Origin: Sulfurospirillum sp. UBA2217 | GTDB taxonomy: Bacteria; Campylobacterota; Campylobacteria; Campylobacterales; Sulfurospirillaceae | Direction of reading: 5' to 3' | NCBI GenBank assembly: GCA_002328495.1 | Contig: DCUJ01000007.1 | Span: forward strand, 100,078 to 164,077 | Length of the DNA: 64,000 bases | Shown here: positions 20,501 through 26,967 of the stretch, piece by piece | Numbering within the stretch: position 1 is the stretch's first letter | Layout of the letters: every line of letters begins with the position of its first letter | The notes under the pieces: generated by a model | Databases searched by the model: none | The model's input: the letters and a program-made list of their open reading frames with translations, nothing else | Told to the model about the DNA's origin: nothing | Position numbers and translations under genes: made by a program

Positions 20501-20708
20501 TATTGAGCTCCTTAATAATATCTGCACCAATGCCTGAAGCTTTGCCATCGTAACCTAAAAAATTGAGTGGTGCCCAATTGTCCATAGCCCCAATGGTTAT
20601 CTCTTTTTGAGCTTTAAGCCATGCACGCTCTTCGTCACTCAAGCTTACAGCAAACACGCTTACGCTTAAAAGAGAAAGCAACATGAGTACTAAGATTATT
20701 CGTTTCAT
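14577..20708 (-). CDS. Giant hybrid histidine kinase with four tandem solute-binding domains
   Basis: Inner-membrane sensor of 2043 residues. A signal peptide (about 1-20) is followed by four consecutive family-3 solute-binding domains (about 25-260, 262-505, 508-765 and 770-1020), each opening with a similar LS(D/P/L)EE(R/K)xW/YL segment. Next are one membrane helix (about 1035-1055), two PAS domains (about 1065-1310), an H-box with His1324 in SHEIRTP, and an ATP-binding domain. The C-terminal part has two receivers, Asp1614 in LMDWMMPE and Asp1759 in LMDCQMP, and an HPt domain with His1905. It is BvgS/EvgS-like in plan but has twice the usual number of binding domains. It lies 3 bp after the HD-GYP gene and 5 bp before the HPt-REC-kinase gene. 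Its ligands, possibly amino acids, are unknown. Confidence 0.92.
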   Translation of the reverse strand: MKRIILVLMLLSLLSVSVFAVSLSDEERAWLKAQKEITIGAMDNWAPLNFLGYDGKASGIGADIIKELNKSLDGKLKIVSSNWNTIYEKAKEGELHAIMDITPKPEREAFFHFTTSYMQIPHVIVSRKNQNAFGSLRALSGKKVALEKNIGTIDYLQKNFPDITIKTYDDTSMALHALLEGEADAYVGNRAVVSYKIEQEFLNALKIDALEQTRRGVPLAIGVSKQHPLLVTILEKTWDAMPREILVSIFSKWSMEKPIALDLSLEEKQYLRTKKVLHFVRGNEAWKPLSFTDDKGEWAGLEVNFLKLLESRLGGVAIKVSDVPWPEAVNQARAHAYDGIISASPTPERQRDLLFSNTYYLSPLALVTKQEHPYMGQSDEFRGKRIALIEGSAFESYVKEMFPHVEVVYSKEGTQGALEMILEGHADATLDHLAPLSHLMEKEMPKAPLKVSLVLYSETLSGFQYGLRNDEPLLHSIINKAIASYEPLEKKEIKERWEGKHTEPINVPKLTQTTLLNLSPEEKAWVKAHPTIRVGNKPDWPPFDFIQDDKAMGLGIDYVSLIAQKAGLHVSFVQGPWEELWERFKARNIDVLHSIYKTPERENYALYTDPFQSTAIAMAVRKGSGIEDVQDLKGKRLAILKGYGTSEILLKKFPESIPVMVANLHEGLSAVSFGEADAVIDAIGSMSYGVMQQTLTNLSIKRIEIDEQESNGYMHIVTTKDKPLLHSILQKGVASLTPEEHASIRSRWVLQMEHSPASSKPSLSTLNLSDEEKQWLQEHPSIRFTGDPNYLPFESFDEKGNYIGMVADYLGILEERLGISFEKIPSKNWTDALRKARVKEVDVISTYIQDDALEASHVSTTGYIKSPIVIVTRKDKRSHFITDLSQLGDDIIAVVRDYAYVDKVKQQFPKLNYLEVANVHDGMESVASGEVDAFLCSLTLATYSMGNMGLYNVHVAGKTDFSMELGLSVKKEFAPLVPILNKALASITQEETQEIIKQWGPNDVEPPFDFMFLLEIIGIAVLALVALFYWNYLLKRQVARKTAELSTLLQAFDTHVIASKTDLNGVITYVSDAFCKISGSSREELLGKNHRISRHPDNDAKVYEAMWQTITRGGIFQARIKNRKKDGGYYWVDSVIQQDVDVEGKVIGYTSIRHDVTAQVELQELSSKLESIINERTQELALLNEEQQAIFDSASVGIALLKEGIIIQCNKRLDEILGYDTGGQFWESVDIWCAHSSDMGVVCETIWSGQTKTWEQELKRKHGELFWARLSARAINPEERAKGVVVVVEDITHEKEAIDAIRKAKLIAEEATKVKSDFLANMSHEIRTPMNAILGMSHLVLKTDLSAKQRNYIDKINSASKNLLGIINDILDFSKIEAGKMAFEHIDFYLEDVMEHLADLSVMKAQEKGLELLFDVGTNVPTALKGDPLRLGQVLINLVNNAIKFTPQGEVKVMIRVKEHYEGNVRLHFDVSDTGIGMSEEHQAKLFQAFSQADISTTRQYGGSGLGLAICKYLVEVMHGSIQIESALGKGSVFSFDALFELQKEQKHVVLNDEDVQNLRILIVDDNDSAREILEDILRSLKFDVTSVNNGFKAIEVLSSAEDANRPYGLVLMDWMMPELNGVQTIQKIREHATLSDTIAFIMITAYSKEELKSELESVHVDGVLIKPVSPSTLLNTILNVLGKEVVTYSRKEDKKMLYHEAVVALRGARILLVEDNIVNQEMAIEILEEAGLHVEVANNGLEALSKVTQELFDGVLMDCQMPIMDGFEATKSIRHYPQFASLPILAMTANAMMGDKEKCLASGMNDHIAKPIDISQLFLTMAKWIKPLNPEIAPLKEVFKKDDVTEAIVVAGLDMQGALTRVGGNNSLLLKLLKRFSQTQAGSMERMKALLEANDAKSAIREAHTLKGLAGNIGAQRLFEMAQTLEEHLKQENMESLDTLLHTLEDELSIVIDRIDTALEKTPLSEEPRAVLDDTILREKLHHLAGLLGDLDSEATEVLEEIAPSLIALGYGDALKKMQQHIANFDFELSSNILAPIITQKG

Positions 20709-20711
20709 GGT

Positions 20712-21866
20712 CTATCCTTGCGTAAAGCGTTCCATCTGTTTTTGTTTTTTTTCCATCTCGGTATCACTGTCTCCAAATGTTTGGGCAATAGAGCGAAAAT
20801 CTTCTTGCAATGTCATAAAGGTATCGACGATATCAGGATCAAAATGCGTTCCGCGCCCTTCAAAAATGATAGCAACCGCTTTTTCGTGAGAGATCCCTTC
20901 TTTATACACCCTGCGACTAATGAGGGCATCGTACACATCTGCAACCGCCATCAAGCGTCCTGAAACAGGTATGGCATCGCCTTTGAGTCCTCTTGGATAG
21001 CCTGTTCCATTCCATTTTTCATGATGGGTACAGGCTATCTCTTTGGCAATGGTCAAAAAATCCACTTCCATCCCTAGTTGCTCTTCCGCATGCTCAATGG
21101 CTTCGCGTCCAAGGGTCGTATGCGTTTGCATAATAGCAAACTCCTCAGAGCTTAGCTTTCCAGGTTTTAATAAAATAGCATCAGGGATTCCTACTTTACC
21201 GATATCATGTAAAGGGGCAGATTTGAACAACGTCTCAATCATGGTCTCACTGAGTGTCTTTGCAAAGCGAGGATGCTTGCATAGAGCTTCGGCAAGTACT
21301 TTGACATAGTTTTGCGTACGGCGAATATGGTTTCCCGTGTCCGAATCACGCGTTTCGGCTAAAGAGGTTAAAGCTAAAATCGTGACGTGTTGAATCGCAG
21401 AGATTTCACGTGTACGCTTTTGCACTTCGTATTCAAGGTACTCATTTTGATCCCTTAAAAAATCAGCTGCCGCTTTGTTTTGGAGGTGTGTTTTAATGCG
21501 TGCTAGAACAATAGGAGGCGATATAGGCTTGGTAATATAATCCACAGCTCCCAATTCCAACCCTTTTTTTTCATCTTCCATAGCACTCATGGCGGTTAAA
21601 AAAATCACAGGAATGTTGCGTGTTTTTTCTTGAGATTTGAGTTGGGCCAAAACATCATAACCTGAGAGCCCAGGCATCAGAATATCGAGTAAGATAAGAT
21701 CAGGTACTTCGTGTGCTTCCATATAAAGCAAAGCTTTTTCACCTGAATTGGCAACTTTGACTTTGTAAAAATTCTTCAAAAGCCCTGACATAAGGGTAAG
21801 ATTATCAGGTGTATCATCCACAACCAAAAGGGTTGCTTTTTCACGAGTATCATTGTGAGTATTCAT
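20712..21866 (-). CDS. Response regulator with HD-GYP phosphodiesterase domain
   Basis: Predicted cyclic-di-GMP phosphodiesterase switched by phosphorylation, 384 residues, cytoplasmic. The receiver (about 12-130) carries Asp61 in LILLDILMPG. A helical linker leads to the HD-GYP domain (about 165-360), with HDIGK at 220-224, the paired histidines in THHEKWNG and an intact GTGYP near 286-290. All signature residues are present, so activity is likely. It is the first gene of a tight three-gene unit with the giant hybrid kinase and the HPt-REC-kinase, the likely phosphate donors. The ORF starts MNTHNDTREK at 21866, about 40 bases downstream of an extended -10 promoter. Confidence 0.92.
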   Translation of the reverse strand: MNTHNDTREKATLLVVDDTPDNLTLMSGLLKNFYKVKVANSGEKALLYMEAHEVPDLILLDILMPGLSGYDVLAQLKSQEKTRNIPVIFLTAMSAMEDEKKGLELGAVDYITKPISPPIVLARIKTHLQNKAAADFLRDQNEYLEYEVQKRTREISAIQHVTILALTSLAETRDSDTGNHIRRTQNYVKVLAEALCKHPRFAKTLSETMIETLFKSAPLHDIGKVGIPDAILLKPGKLSSEEFAIMQTHTTLGREAIEHAEEQLGMEVDFLTIAKEIACTHHEKWNGTGYPRGLKGDAIPVSGRLMAVADVYDALISRRVYKEGISHEKAVAIIFEGRGTHFDPDIVDTFMTLQEDFRSIAQTFGDSDTEMEKKQKQMERFTQG

Positions 21867-21905
21867 AATTAAACGCCTTTAAGACAAAATTAACTACGCT
21901 TGATT

Positions 21906-21914
21906 ATTATACCA
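21906..21914 (-). promoter_or_regulatory. Extended -10 promoter of the HD-GYP/hybrid kinase operon
   Basis: On the minus strand the sequence reads TGGTATAAT, a perfect -10 hexamer with the TG extension. It ends 39 bp before ATG 21866, a normal leader length. It is the best promoter candidate for the three-gene signalling operon. Transcription start position is inferred. Confidence 0.6.
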
Positions 21915-21947
21915 TTGGATTGTTGTATTGTTGTTACAAAACGAAGG

Positions 21948-21968
21948 GGCGAGCCCATTAGGCTCACC
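21948..21968 (-). terminator. Probable terminator of sodB
   Basis: A hairpin with an 8-bp stem (21948-21955 pairing with 21961-21968, one G-T pair) and a 5-base loop lies 13 bp past the sodB stop. It is followed on the minus strand by CCTTCGTTTTG, a modest T-rich tail. Confidence 0.55.
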
Positions 21969-21980
21969 GTTGAAAGAAAA

Positions 21981-22577
21981 TTAGGCAGTTAAATTGGCAT
22001 TAACAAAATCCCAGTTGACAAGGTGTTTTAAGAAAATATCAATGTAGTCAGCACGCTTGTTTTGGTAGTCCAAATAGTACGCATGCTCCCAAACATCGAC
22101 TGTTAAGAGGGCTTTTTGTCCGTGTGCCATAGGGGTATCGCCATTGGCTGTTTTTGTCACTTTGAGTTTTCCACCTTCAAGCACTAACCATGCCCAGCCG
22201 CTTCCAAATTGTGTCATGCCCGCATTTTTAAAGGCTTCCACAAAGGCATCAAAGCTACCAAAATCTTCTGTAATTTTAGAAGCGATTGCACCGCTTGGAA
22301 CGCCACCGCCACCTTTTTTCATACCGTTCCAATAAAACGTGTGGTTCCATACTTGAGCAGAATTATTAAATAGACCTGCTTTTTCAGGATTATTGGTGGA
22401 TGCCGCGATAATCGCTTCAAGACTTGCGTTTTCTAAATCCGTACCTTTGATGAGGTTGTTGGTGTTGGTAACGTAGGCTTGATGGTGTTTGCCATGGTGA
22501 AAACTAAGAGTGTTAGCACTGATGTAAGGTTCAAGTGCAGTTGCTTCAAAGGGAAGTGCGGGTAATTCAATAGCCAT
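21981..22577 (-). CDS. sodB: Iron superoxide dismutase
   Basis: Converts superoxide to oxygen and hydrogen peroxide, in the cytoplasm. The 198 residues give the N-terminal FHHGKHHQAY with metal ligand His27, then AQVWNHTFYW, and DVWEHAYYLDY with the last two ligands. The AQxWNH and TQFGSGWAWL segments are typical of the iron rather than the manganese type. AGGAGT precedes the ATG at 22577 and a TAGAAT -10 lies about 32-37 bp upstream. It is divergent from a superoxide-reductase-like gene, so both are likely part of one oxygen-defence response in a microaerophile. Confidence 0.96.
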   Translation of the reverse strand: MAIELPALPFEATALEPYISANTLSFHHGKHHQAYVTNTNNLIKGTDLENASLEAIIAASTNNPEKAGLFNNSAQVWNHTFYWNGMKKGGGGVPSGAIASKITEDFGSFDAFVEAFKNAGMTQFGSGWAWLVLEGGKLKVTKTANGDTPMAHGQKALLTVDVWEHAYYLDYQNKRADYIDIFLKHLVNWDFVNANLTA

Positions 22578-22608
22578 AATAGGACTCCTTTAGATTTTAT
22601 TTAGGATA

Positions 22609-22657
22609 ATTCTACTCTTTTTTATTAAAACAATGTTTAAACATTTTAACCTATACT
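22609..22657. promoter_or_regulatory. Divergent sodB / superoxide-reductase promoters with shared palindrome
   Basis: A perfect 14-bp palindrome AATGTTTAAACATT at 22632-22645 sits between two -10 candidates pointing apart: TAGAAT on the minus strand (22614-22609) for sodB and TATACT on the plus strand (22652-22657) for the neighbour. The palindrome covers the -35 position of both, as expected for a shared operator. The binding protein is not known; a PerR- or Fur-type regulator would be the first guess. Confidence 0.45.
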
Positions 22658-22688
22658 TAAGAATAAATTTTCCACTAAGGAGTGTTTC

Positions 22689-23114
22689 ATGAAACGAAGA
22701 GATGCCTTAAAAGTTGCAGCCTTAGCTGCTCTTGCCATCACGGGCGCTTCCGCCTACGATGAAAAGCTTATTGTCAATAAGCAAAAGATGCAAATCAAAG
22801 ACCCCGCCAACCCAACAGAGACAGAATTCAAACACTCTCCTGAAATCAAAATCGGTGCAATCGATGCACAAGGATTTGCTTTAGTGGAAGTAAACATTGG
22901 TCAAAAAGGGGTGATTCATCCCAGCGTTGCTAACCATTGGATTTATGAAATTGAACTCCATGCCGATGGCAAGAAAATCGCAAGCGCTTCTTTGGAACCA
23001 ATAGCATCTCGTGGCTATCTTGCTGCGCGTGTCAATACCAAAGACATTAAAGTGCTCTCTGCCATCTCACGCTGTAATTTACATGGAGATTACACCGCTT
23101 CTGTAAACGTCTGA
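22689..23114 (+). CDS. Tat-exported superoxide-reductase-like (neelaredoxin family) protein
   Basis: Predicted periplasmic non-haem iron protein of 141 residues, probably reducing superoxide to peroxide. The N-terminus MKRRDALKVAALAALAITG is a twin-arginine signal, cut near residue 22. The mature part has the spacing of the superoxide reductase iron site: His49 in KHSPEI, His77 and His83 six residues apart in IHPSVANHW, and Cys129-x2-His132 in SRCNLHG, matching the four-His one-Cys centre. The lysine near the first histidine is also present. There is no N-terminal rubredoxin-like domain, so it is the one-iron type. AAGGAG lies 6 bp before the ATG. It could instead be a related sulfur-oxidation carrier, but the ligand set argues against that. 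Confidence 0.82.
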   Translation: MKRRDALKVAALAALAITGASAYDEKLIVNKQKMQIKDPANPTETEFKHSPEIKIGAIDAQGFALVEVNIGQKGVIHPSVANHWIYEIELHADGKKIASASLEPIASRGYLAARVNTKDIKVLSAISRCNLHGDYTASVNV

Positions 23115-23117
23115 TCA

Positions 23118-23148
23118 TATAAAGACCTCTTTAGCGGAGGTCTTTATA
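23118..23148 (+). terminator. Intrinsic terminator after the superoxide-reductase-like gene
   Basis: A 12-bp perfect stem (23118-23129 with 23137-23148; core AAAGACCTC/GAGGTCTTT) encloses a 7-base loop and is followed by TTTTC. It begins 3 bp after the stop codon. Confidence 0.8.
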
Positions 23149-23262
23149 TTTTCGAATAAACAAACCCCATTACCTAATCTTAATGACTTTTTGATATCAT
23201 GCTCTTATAAAAAGATGTAACTCCTTAATTTCCACAAGACAACAAAAAAGGCAATATAAATC

Positions 23263-23835
23263 ATGAATGAGGCATTTTTACTACCTGATTATTTTAATGC
23301 AAAGGTAGATGATTTTATAACTCTTTTACTAAAATACAACCAAACGCACAACATTACAGGAGCAAAAACACGTGAAGCGGTGAGCAAAAATGTCGAAGAC
23401 AGTATCTATCCACTACGCTTTTTACATGTAAAAGATTTTAAAGAAGCCATTGATGTGGGCAGTGGTGCAGGTTTTCCAGGTCTTTTTCTTGCCCTTGCCC
23501 TTCCTCATGTACACTTTACTCTTTTTGAGCCTATTGCTAAAAAGAGTGCTTTTTTACATTTAGCCAAAACCACACTCAACATATGCAATGTAGACATTTC
23601 CACTAATCGGGTCGAAAAAATAACCCCTTGGTCAGTCGACCTCATTGCTTCACGGGCGGTCACCAACACCAAAATGCTCATTACCTTATGTAAAGGCTTT
23701 ATTTCACCCTCTTCGACCCTTTTATTTTATAAAGGAGAGATGGTTGAAGAGGAGATAAAAGGTTTAGAAGGCGCGGAAATTTACCAAAAAGGCAAACGCC
23801 ATTATCTTGTTTTAAAGGATATCCATGTTACTTAA
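23263..23835 (+). CDS. rsmG: 16S rRNA (guanine-N7) methyltransferase G
   Basis: Methylates a guanine in the 530 loop of 16S rRNA using S-adenosylmethionine. The 190-residue protein has the cofactor motif DVGSGAGFPGL near residue 64, KKSAFL further on, and the DLIASRAV segment, all typical of RsmG/GidB. It starts a close run of four overlapping genes: the next ATG lies inside its last codons. An exact TTACATGTAA copy at 23422 encodes LHV inside it. Confidence 0.95.
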   Translation: MNEAFLLPDYFNAKVDDFITLLLKYNQTHNITGAKTREAVSKNVEDSIYPLRFLHVKDFKEAIDVGSGAGFPGLFLALALPHVHFTLFEPIAKKSAFLHLAKTTLNICNVDISTNRVEKITPWSVDLIASRAVTNTKMLITLCKGFISPSSTLLFYKGEMVEEEIKGLEGAEIYQKGKRHYLVLKDIHVT

Positions 23836-24055
23836 GCTGTTAGGATTTATAGTCGTTGTTTTTCTCATTTATATCTTCTTTTTTAAAAATAAACGTAAAG
23901 ATGAAATTGAAAAAAGTAAAAATGATTCTAAAAAACTTGAAGGAGACACGATGGTTGAGTGCAAACAGTGTGCAACGTTTGTAAGCCACAACGAAGCCAT
24001 CATCAAAGATGGGTGTTTCTTTTGTTCTAAGGAGTGTGCGGGAGTACCTAGATGA
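23825..24055 (+). CDS. Small membrane-anchored zinc-ribbon-like protein (PP0621-like)
   Basis: A 76-residue protein with one N-terminal membrane helix (about 3-20), a charged linker, and a C-terminal cysteine motif: C-x2-C near residue 46 (ECKQC), a histidine, then FFCSKEC. It resembles the PP0621 family of small proteins of unknown function; the four cysteines suggest a zinc knuckle on the cytoplasmic side. It overlaps rsmG by 11 bp and the next gene by ATGA, so it is translationally coupled to both. Confidence 0.75.
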   Translation: MLLKLLGFIVVVFLIYIFFFKNKRKDEIEKSKNDSKKLEGDTMVECKQCATFVSHNEAIIKDGCFFCSKECAGVPR

Positions 24056-24438
24056 TGCTTATCGGACATGCTGATGTAGCCTTTTCGCCCTTTTACGCCA
24101 TTCAAAACATACACGATATTGCACAAACACCTTCCAATAGCACGGTATTTTTTGAGTACGATGCCTCCCTTGCTAAGTTTTGTGATGCACACAAAGTCTC
24201 TTTTGCCATTCATGCAAAACATATCAAAGAGATTGCCCTCTCACACGCGTTAGGTGCTTCATGTGTCGTTGTCGATAAGGCTTTATCTTTAAATGCCCAA
24301 AAAATTGCAGAGCACTACTTGTTTGATACGAAAATACTGCTTTTTAGTAACGATGATGCGGATATTGAATGGGCTGCAATCAATGGAATTGATGGTATAC
24401 TTTTTCAAAGTGCTATCCTAACACAGAGTTCGCAATGA
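24052..24438 (+). CDS. Conserved hypothetical protein
   Basis: A 128-residue soluble protein with no signal peptide or membrane helix. Alternating strand/helix segments (FFEYDAS, VSFAIHAKHIKEIALSHALG, KILLFSNDDADIEWAAINGIDGILF) suggest a small alpha/beta fold. No catalytic motif is recognised and I assign no function. Its ATG overlaps the preceding stop as ATGATG and its stop overlaps the next start as ATGA, so it belongs to the rsmG gene run. Codon use matches its neighbours. Confidence 0.7.
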   Translation: MMLIGHADVAFSPFYAIQNIHDIAQTPSNSTVFFEYDASLAKFCDAHKVSFAIHAKHIKEIALSHALGASCVVVDKALSLNAQKIAEHYLFDTKILLFSNDDADIEWAAINGIDGILFQSAILTQSSQ

Positions 24439-25670
24439 AAAATAAGAACCTTATAGCTTTTGCCCTACTTGCTGTTATACTGTATTGGTGTATTGATGCG
24501 TATGCAAATGTGCTTTTATACCAAAGTACTTTAAGCGATGAGTTATTACTAAGAACCACTCATACGCATCTTCTGTCTAAAATCTTGATTGCTTTACTCA
24601 TCTTTGGCATGGGTGTTATACCTTTGTTTTCACACCCTTCGCATACAGCAGAAACTCTCCCTCTTGTGCAAGATTTGGATGCCTTGCGAGGCGTTTCTGA
24701 AATTTTATTCTCCTCCTTATCCACAAAAATCAACGTCATCAAATCATTGGAAAAACTTGAGAATCTTTTTTCACTGCACTGCGTTATCTTGTTTACGTAC
24801 CAAAAAGAGACCCTTCTTTTGTACAATGAAAATGACTTTATCAAACACGCCTTTCGCACGAAAGAGATTTTTCCATTCCGAAGTAACCCTAACGCCAGTG
24901 AAGTAGAAGTGGTTGCATCGACCTGTTTTGTTGAAAAGCGTCATTTTTCACAAGACCGTATCAAAAGTGATGGGGAAGCGTATACTCTTTTAAGTTTTAT
25001 GCTCAAAGAAGACAAAAGCGATAAAGCCATCGGTAATCTAATGTTGGTGTGTCAGGATGCTAAAAATCTCATGGCTTACACCAAAACCTTTGAACGCTTT
25101 GGCGAAATGCTAAGCTTTGTTTTGCTCTTACAAAGCAAAAAAGAGAATCTTGAAAACCTCAATGTGCAAACATCCAATGAAAATTATCACTTTGATAAAA
25201 CTCTGAACATCATCACACACATCAAAATACTAGAACATATTGAGTATGAATTTAACCGTCACAAGCGTTACCATACAGAAGTGACATTGATGATTTTTGA
25301 AATTGACATGCTTAAAAATTTAAGCACGGTTTTTCCCTCTGAGCTTATTTTGGGACTTAAAAAAGATTTTATTGCGATGATTCGAAAAAACATTCGTGAA
25401 GTGGATATTTTTGGAAAATGGAACAATGAGCAATTTGTACTTTTGCTTCCCAATGTGGATTTTAGAGCAGCGCAAAGTTTGGCAAAAAAGCTACAAGCCT
25501 TCTTAGGGGAGCATAAATTTACGCGTATGGGAAAACTCACCTGCAGTTTTGGCATCACTTCCATCACCCCTAAAGATACCTTAGGTACCTTTCGAACACG
25601 TGCCGAAAGTGCTTTAGCCCTTGCAACAACACGTTCCAATGGCTCTATTGAAGTAAAACTCTTGGTTTGA
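24435..25670 (+). CDS. Membrane protein with degenerate GGDEF-like domain
   Basis: A 411-residue protein with two N-terminal membrane helices (about 5-25 and 48-66), a GAF-like middle (about 85-230) and a C-terminal domain (about 255-408) that follows the diguanylate cyclase fold. The signature site reads WNNEQF where GGDEF would be, so cyclase activity is not expected. It may be a c-di-GMP or nucleotide receptor, or a structural relic. It is last in the rsmG run and convergent with alr across 22 bp. Confidence 0.72.
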   Translation: MKNKNLIAFALLAVILYWCIDAYANVLLYQSTLSDELLLRTTHTHLLSKILIALLIFGMGVIPLFSHPSHTAETLPLVQDLDALRGVSEILFSSLSTKINVIKSLEKLENLFSLHCVILFTYQKETLLLYNENDFIKHAFRTKEIFPFRSNPNASEVEVVASTCFVEKRHFSQDRIKSDGEAYTLLSFMLKEDKSDKAIGNLMLVCQDAKNLMAYTKTFERFGEMLSFVLLLQSKKENLENLNVQTSNENYHFDKTLNIITHIKILEHIEYEFNRHKRYHTEVTLMIFEIDMLKNLSTVFPSELILGLKKDFIAMIRKNIREVDIFGKWNNEQFVLLLPNVDFRAAQSLAKKLQAFLGEHKFTRMGKLTCSFGITSITPKDTLGTFRTRAESALALATTRSNGSIEVKLLV

Positions 25671-25692
25671 TTAAAGTACGCGTAACATCTAC

Positions 25693-26721
25693 TTAAATCA
25701 CAATACGTTTTAGAGAGGGAGAGAGTTTGGTAATAATCTCATAATTGATAGTCTTAAACTGTTGAGCGAGAGCATTGGCATCATTAAAAAGACACACTTC
25801 ATCCGCTTCACCACCTAAACAAAAGCTATCCATGGACATCTTTCCTTTACTTTTTTGACCATTGGTCATGACCACAGGTTCATGCCCATCAAAGCGAAAA
25901 AAGCCATCCCCATAGCCCACATCGTAGGTTGAAATGACCTCATCGTGAGAGGCTTCATACACGCCGCCATACCCCACACGTTCTCCTTTTTTTAATACAC
26001 GGGTACTCAATCGTTCTCCCCACAAGGAGAGAACGGGCAAAAGATCGTAGTGTCCGATAAGAGGACTCAGCGTGGTATAGCCATAAAGTGAAATGCCACA
26101 GCGTGCAAAATCATCACTTCCTAAACTGTGTGAACGCAATAGTCCTGCAGAGTTGCACGCATGAAAAGCAATCGGAGGAAGCCTTAGCGTGTCAAGGAGG
26201 AGTTTTGTCTTGGCTTTTACAGATTCAAACGCACGGCGTTGCCAAAAGAAATCACTGCTAAGTTCATCCGCACTTCGAAAATGGGTAAACATCCCTTTGA
26301 GCACCAAGCCTTTATGCGCCACATACTCCAAGGTTTTTTCGATTTCATCTTCTTTGATACCGTTGCGGTGCATCCCCGTATCAAGGGCTACATGTAAAGA
26401 ACTTCCTCTCTCCAAACAAAGCAGGGATTCATAACTGTGAATGGCAAGTGAAACGTTTGAGGGAACCTCTTTACATGTAGGATGTTCTACTAAGACTAAA
26501 GTTTCATCAAATAACGAAGAGACTAAACGAGCTTCTTGAAGATTTTTAACCGCGATTTTTCGAATACCATAGGCGTGTATTAATGATGCCATTATCTCAA
26601 GACCGTGCCCGTAAGCATTGTCTTTTAGCACTGCCATCACTTTGTGTTTACCACCCGCCTTAGCGCACAAAAGATCCAAGTTATGAAAGAGGTGTGCCTT
26701 ATTGAGGGTAATAAATGCCAT
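25693..26721 (-). CDS. alr: Alanine racemase
   Basis: PLP-dependent enzyme that interconverts L- and D-alanine for peptidoglycan. The 342 residues are slightly shorter than the usual 360. The PLP lysine Lys33 lies in VLKDNAYGHG, the family signature, and VGYGGVYEA carries the second catalytic residue region. The start ATG 26721 lies 3 bp after the stop of the preceding small gene, so it is in an operon with that gene and the LD-carboxypeptidase, which fits a shared cell-wall role. One CTACATGTAA and one TTACATGTAG near-copy lie inside it. Confidence 0.93.
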   Translation of the reverse strand: MAFITLNKAHLFHNLDLLCAKAGGKHKVMAVLKDNAYGHGLEIMASLIHAYGIRKIAVKNLQEARLVSSLFDETLVLVEHPTCKEVPSNVSLAIHSYESLLCLERGSSLHVALDTGMHRNGIKEDEIEKTLEYVAHKGLVLKGMFTHFRSADELSSDFFWQRRAFESVKAKTKLLLDTLRLPPIAFHACNSAGLLRSHSLGSDDFARCGISLYGYTTLSPLIGHYDLLPVLSLWGERLSTRVLKKGERVGYGGVYEASHDEVISTYDVGYGDGFFRFDGHEPVVMTNGQKSKGKMSMDSFCLGGEADEVCLFNDANALAQQFKTINYEIITKLSPSLKRIVI

Positions 26722-26724
26722 GAT

Positions 26725-26958
26725 TTAAGAATTGAGTCCTAATTTTTCCACTAAAAAACCGCGAATTTTTCGAGCCTGATAGTCCAATTTGTAAAAGTGT
26801 TCGTGTACACTTTTGGCATCAAGTGTGGGATGAGCACTAAAATCAAAGGCGATGCCTTGGCTATCTTTGGGTATGGCACCGTCTAAATATGCCAAAAAAG
26901 CTTCCCGTATATCGATGAGCGTCTCAAGCTCTTTTTCAATCATCTCTTTTTCATCCAT
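26725..26958 (-). CDS. Small conserved hypothetical protein
   Basis: A 77-residue acidic, mainly helical soluble protein starting MDEKEMIEKELETLIDIREA. No motif or function is recognised. It is sandwiched between pgp2 (9 bp gap) and alr (3 bp gap), so it is transcribed with two cell-wall genes. Ribosome binding site GAGCGGG is near the ATG. Confidence 0.7.
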   Translation of the reverse strand: MDEKEMIEKELETLIDIREAFLAYLDGAIPKDSQGIAFDFSAHPTLDAKSVHEHFYKLDYQARKIRGFLVEKLGLNS

Positions 26959-26967
26959 ATCCCGCTC

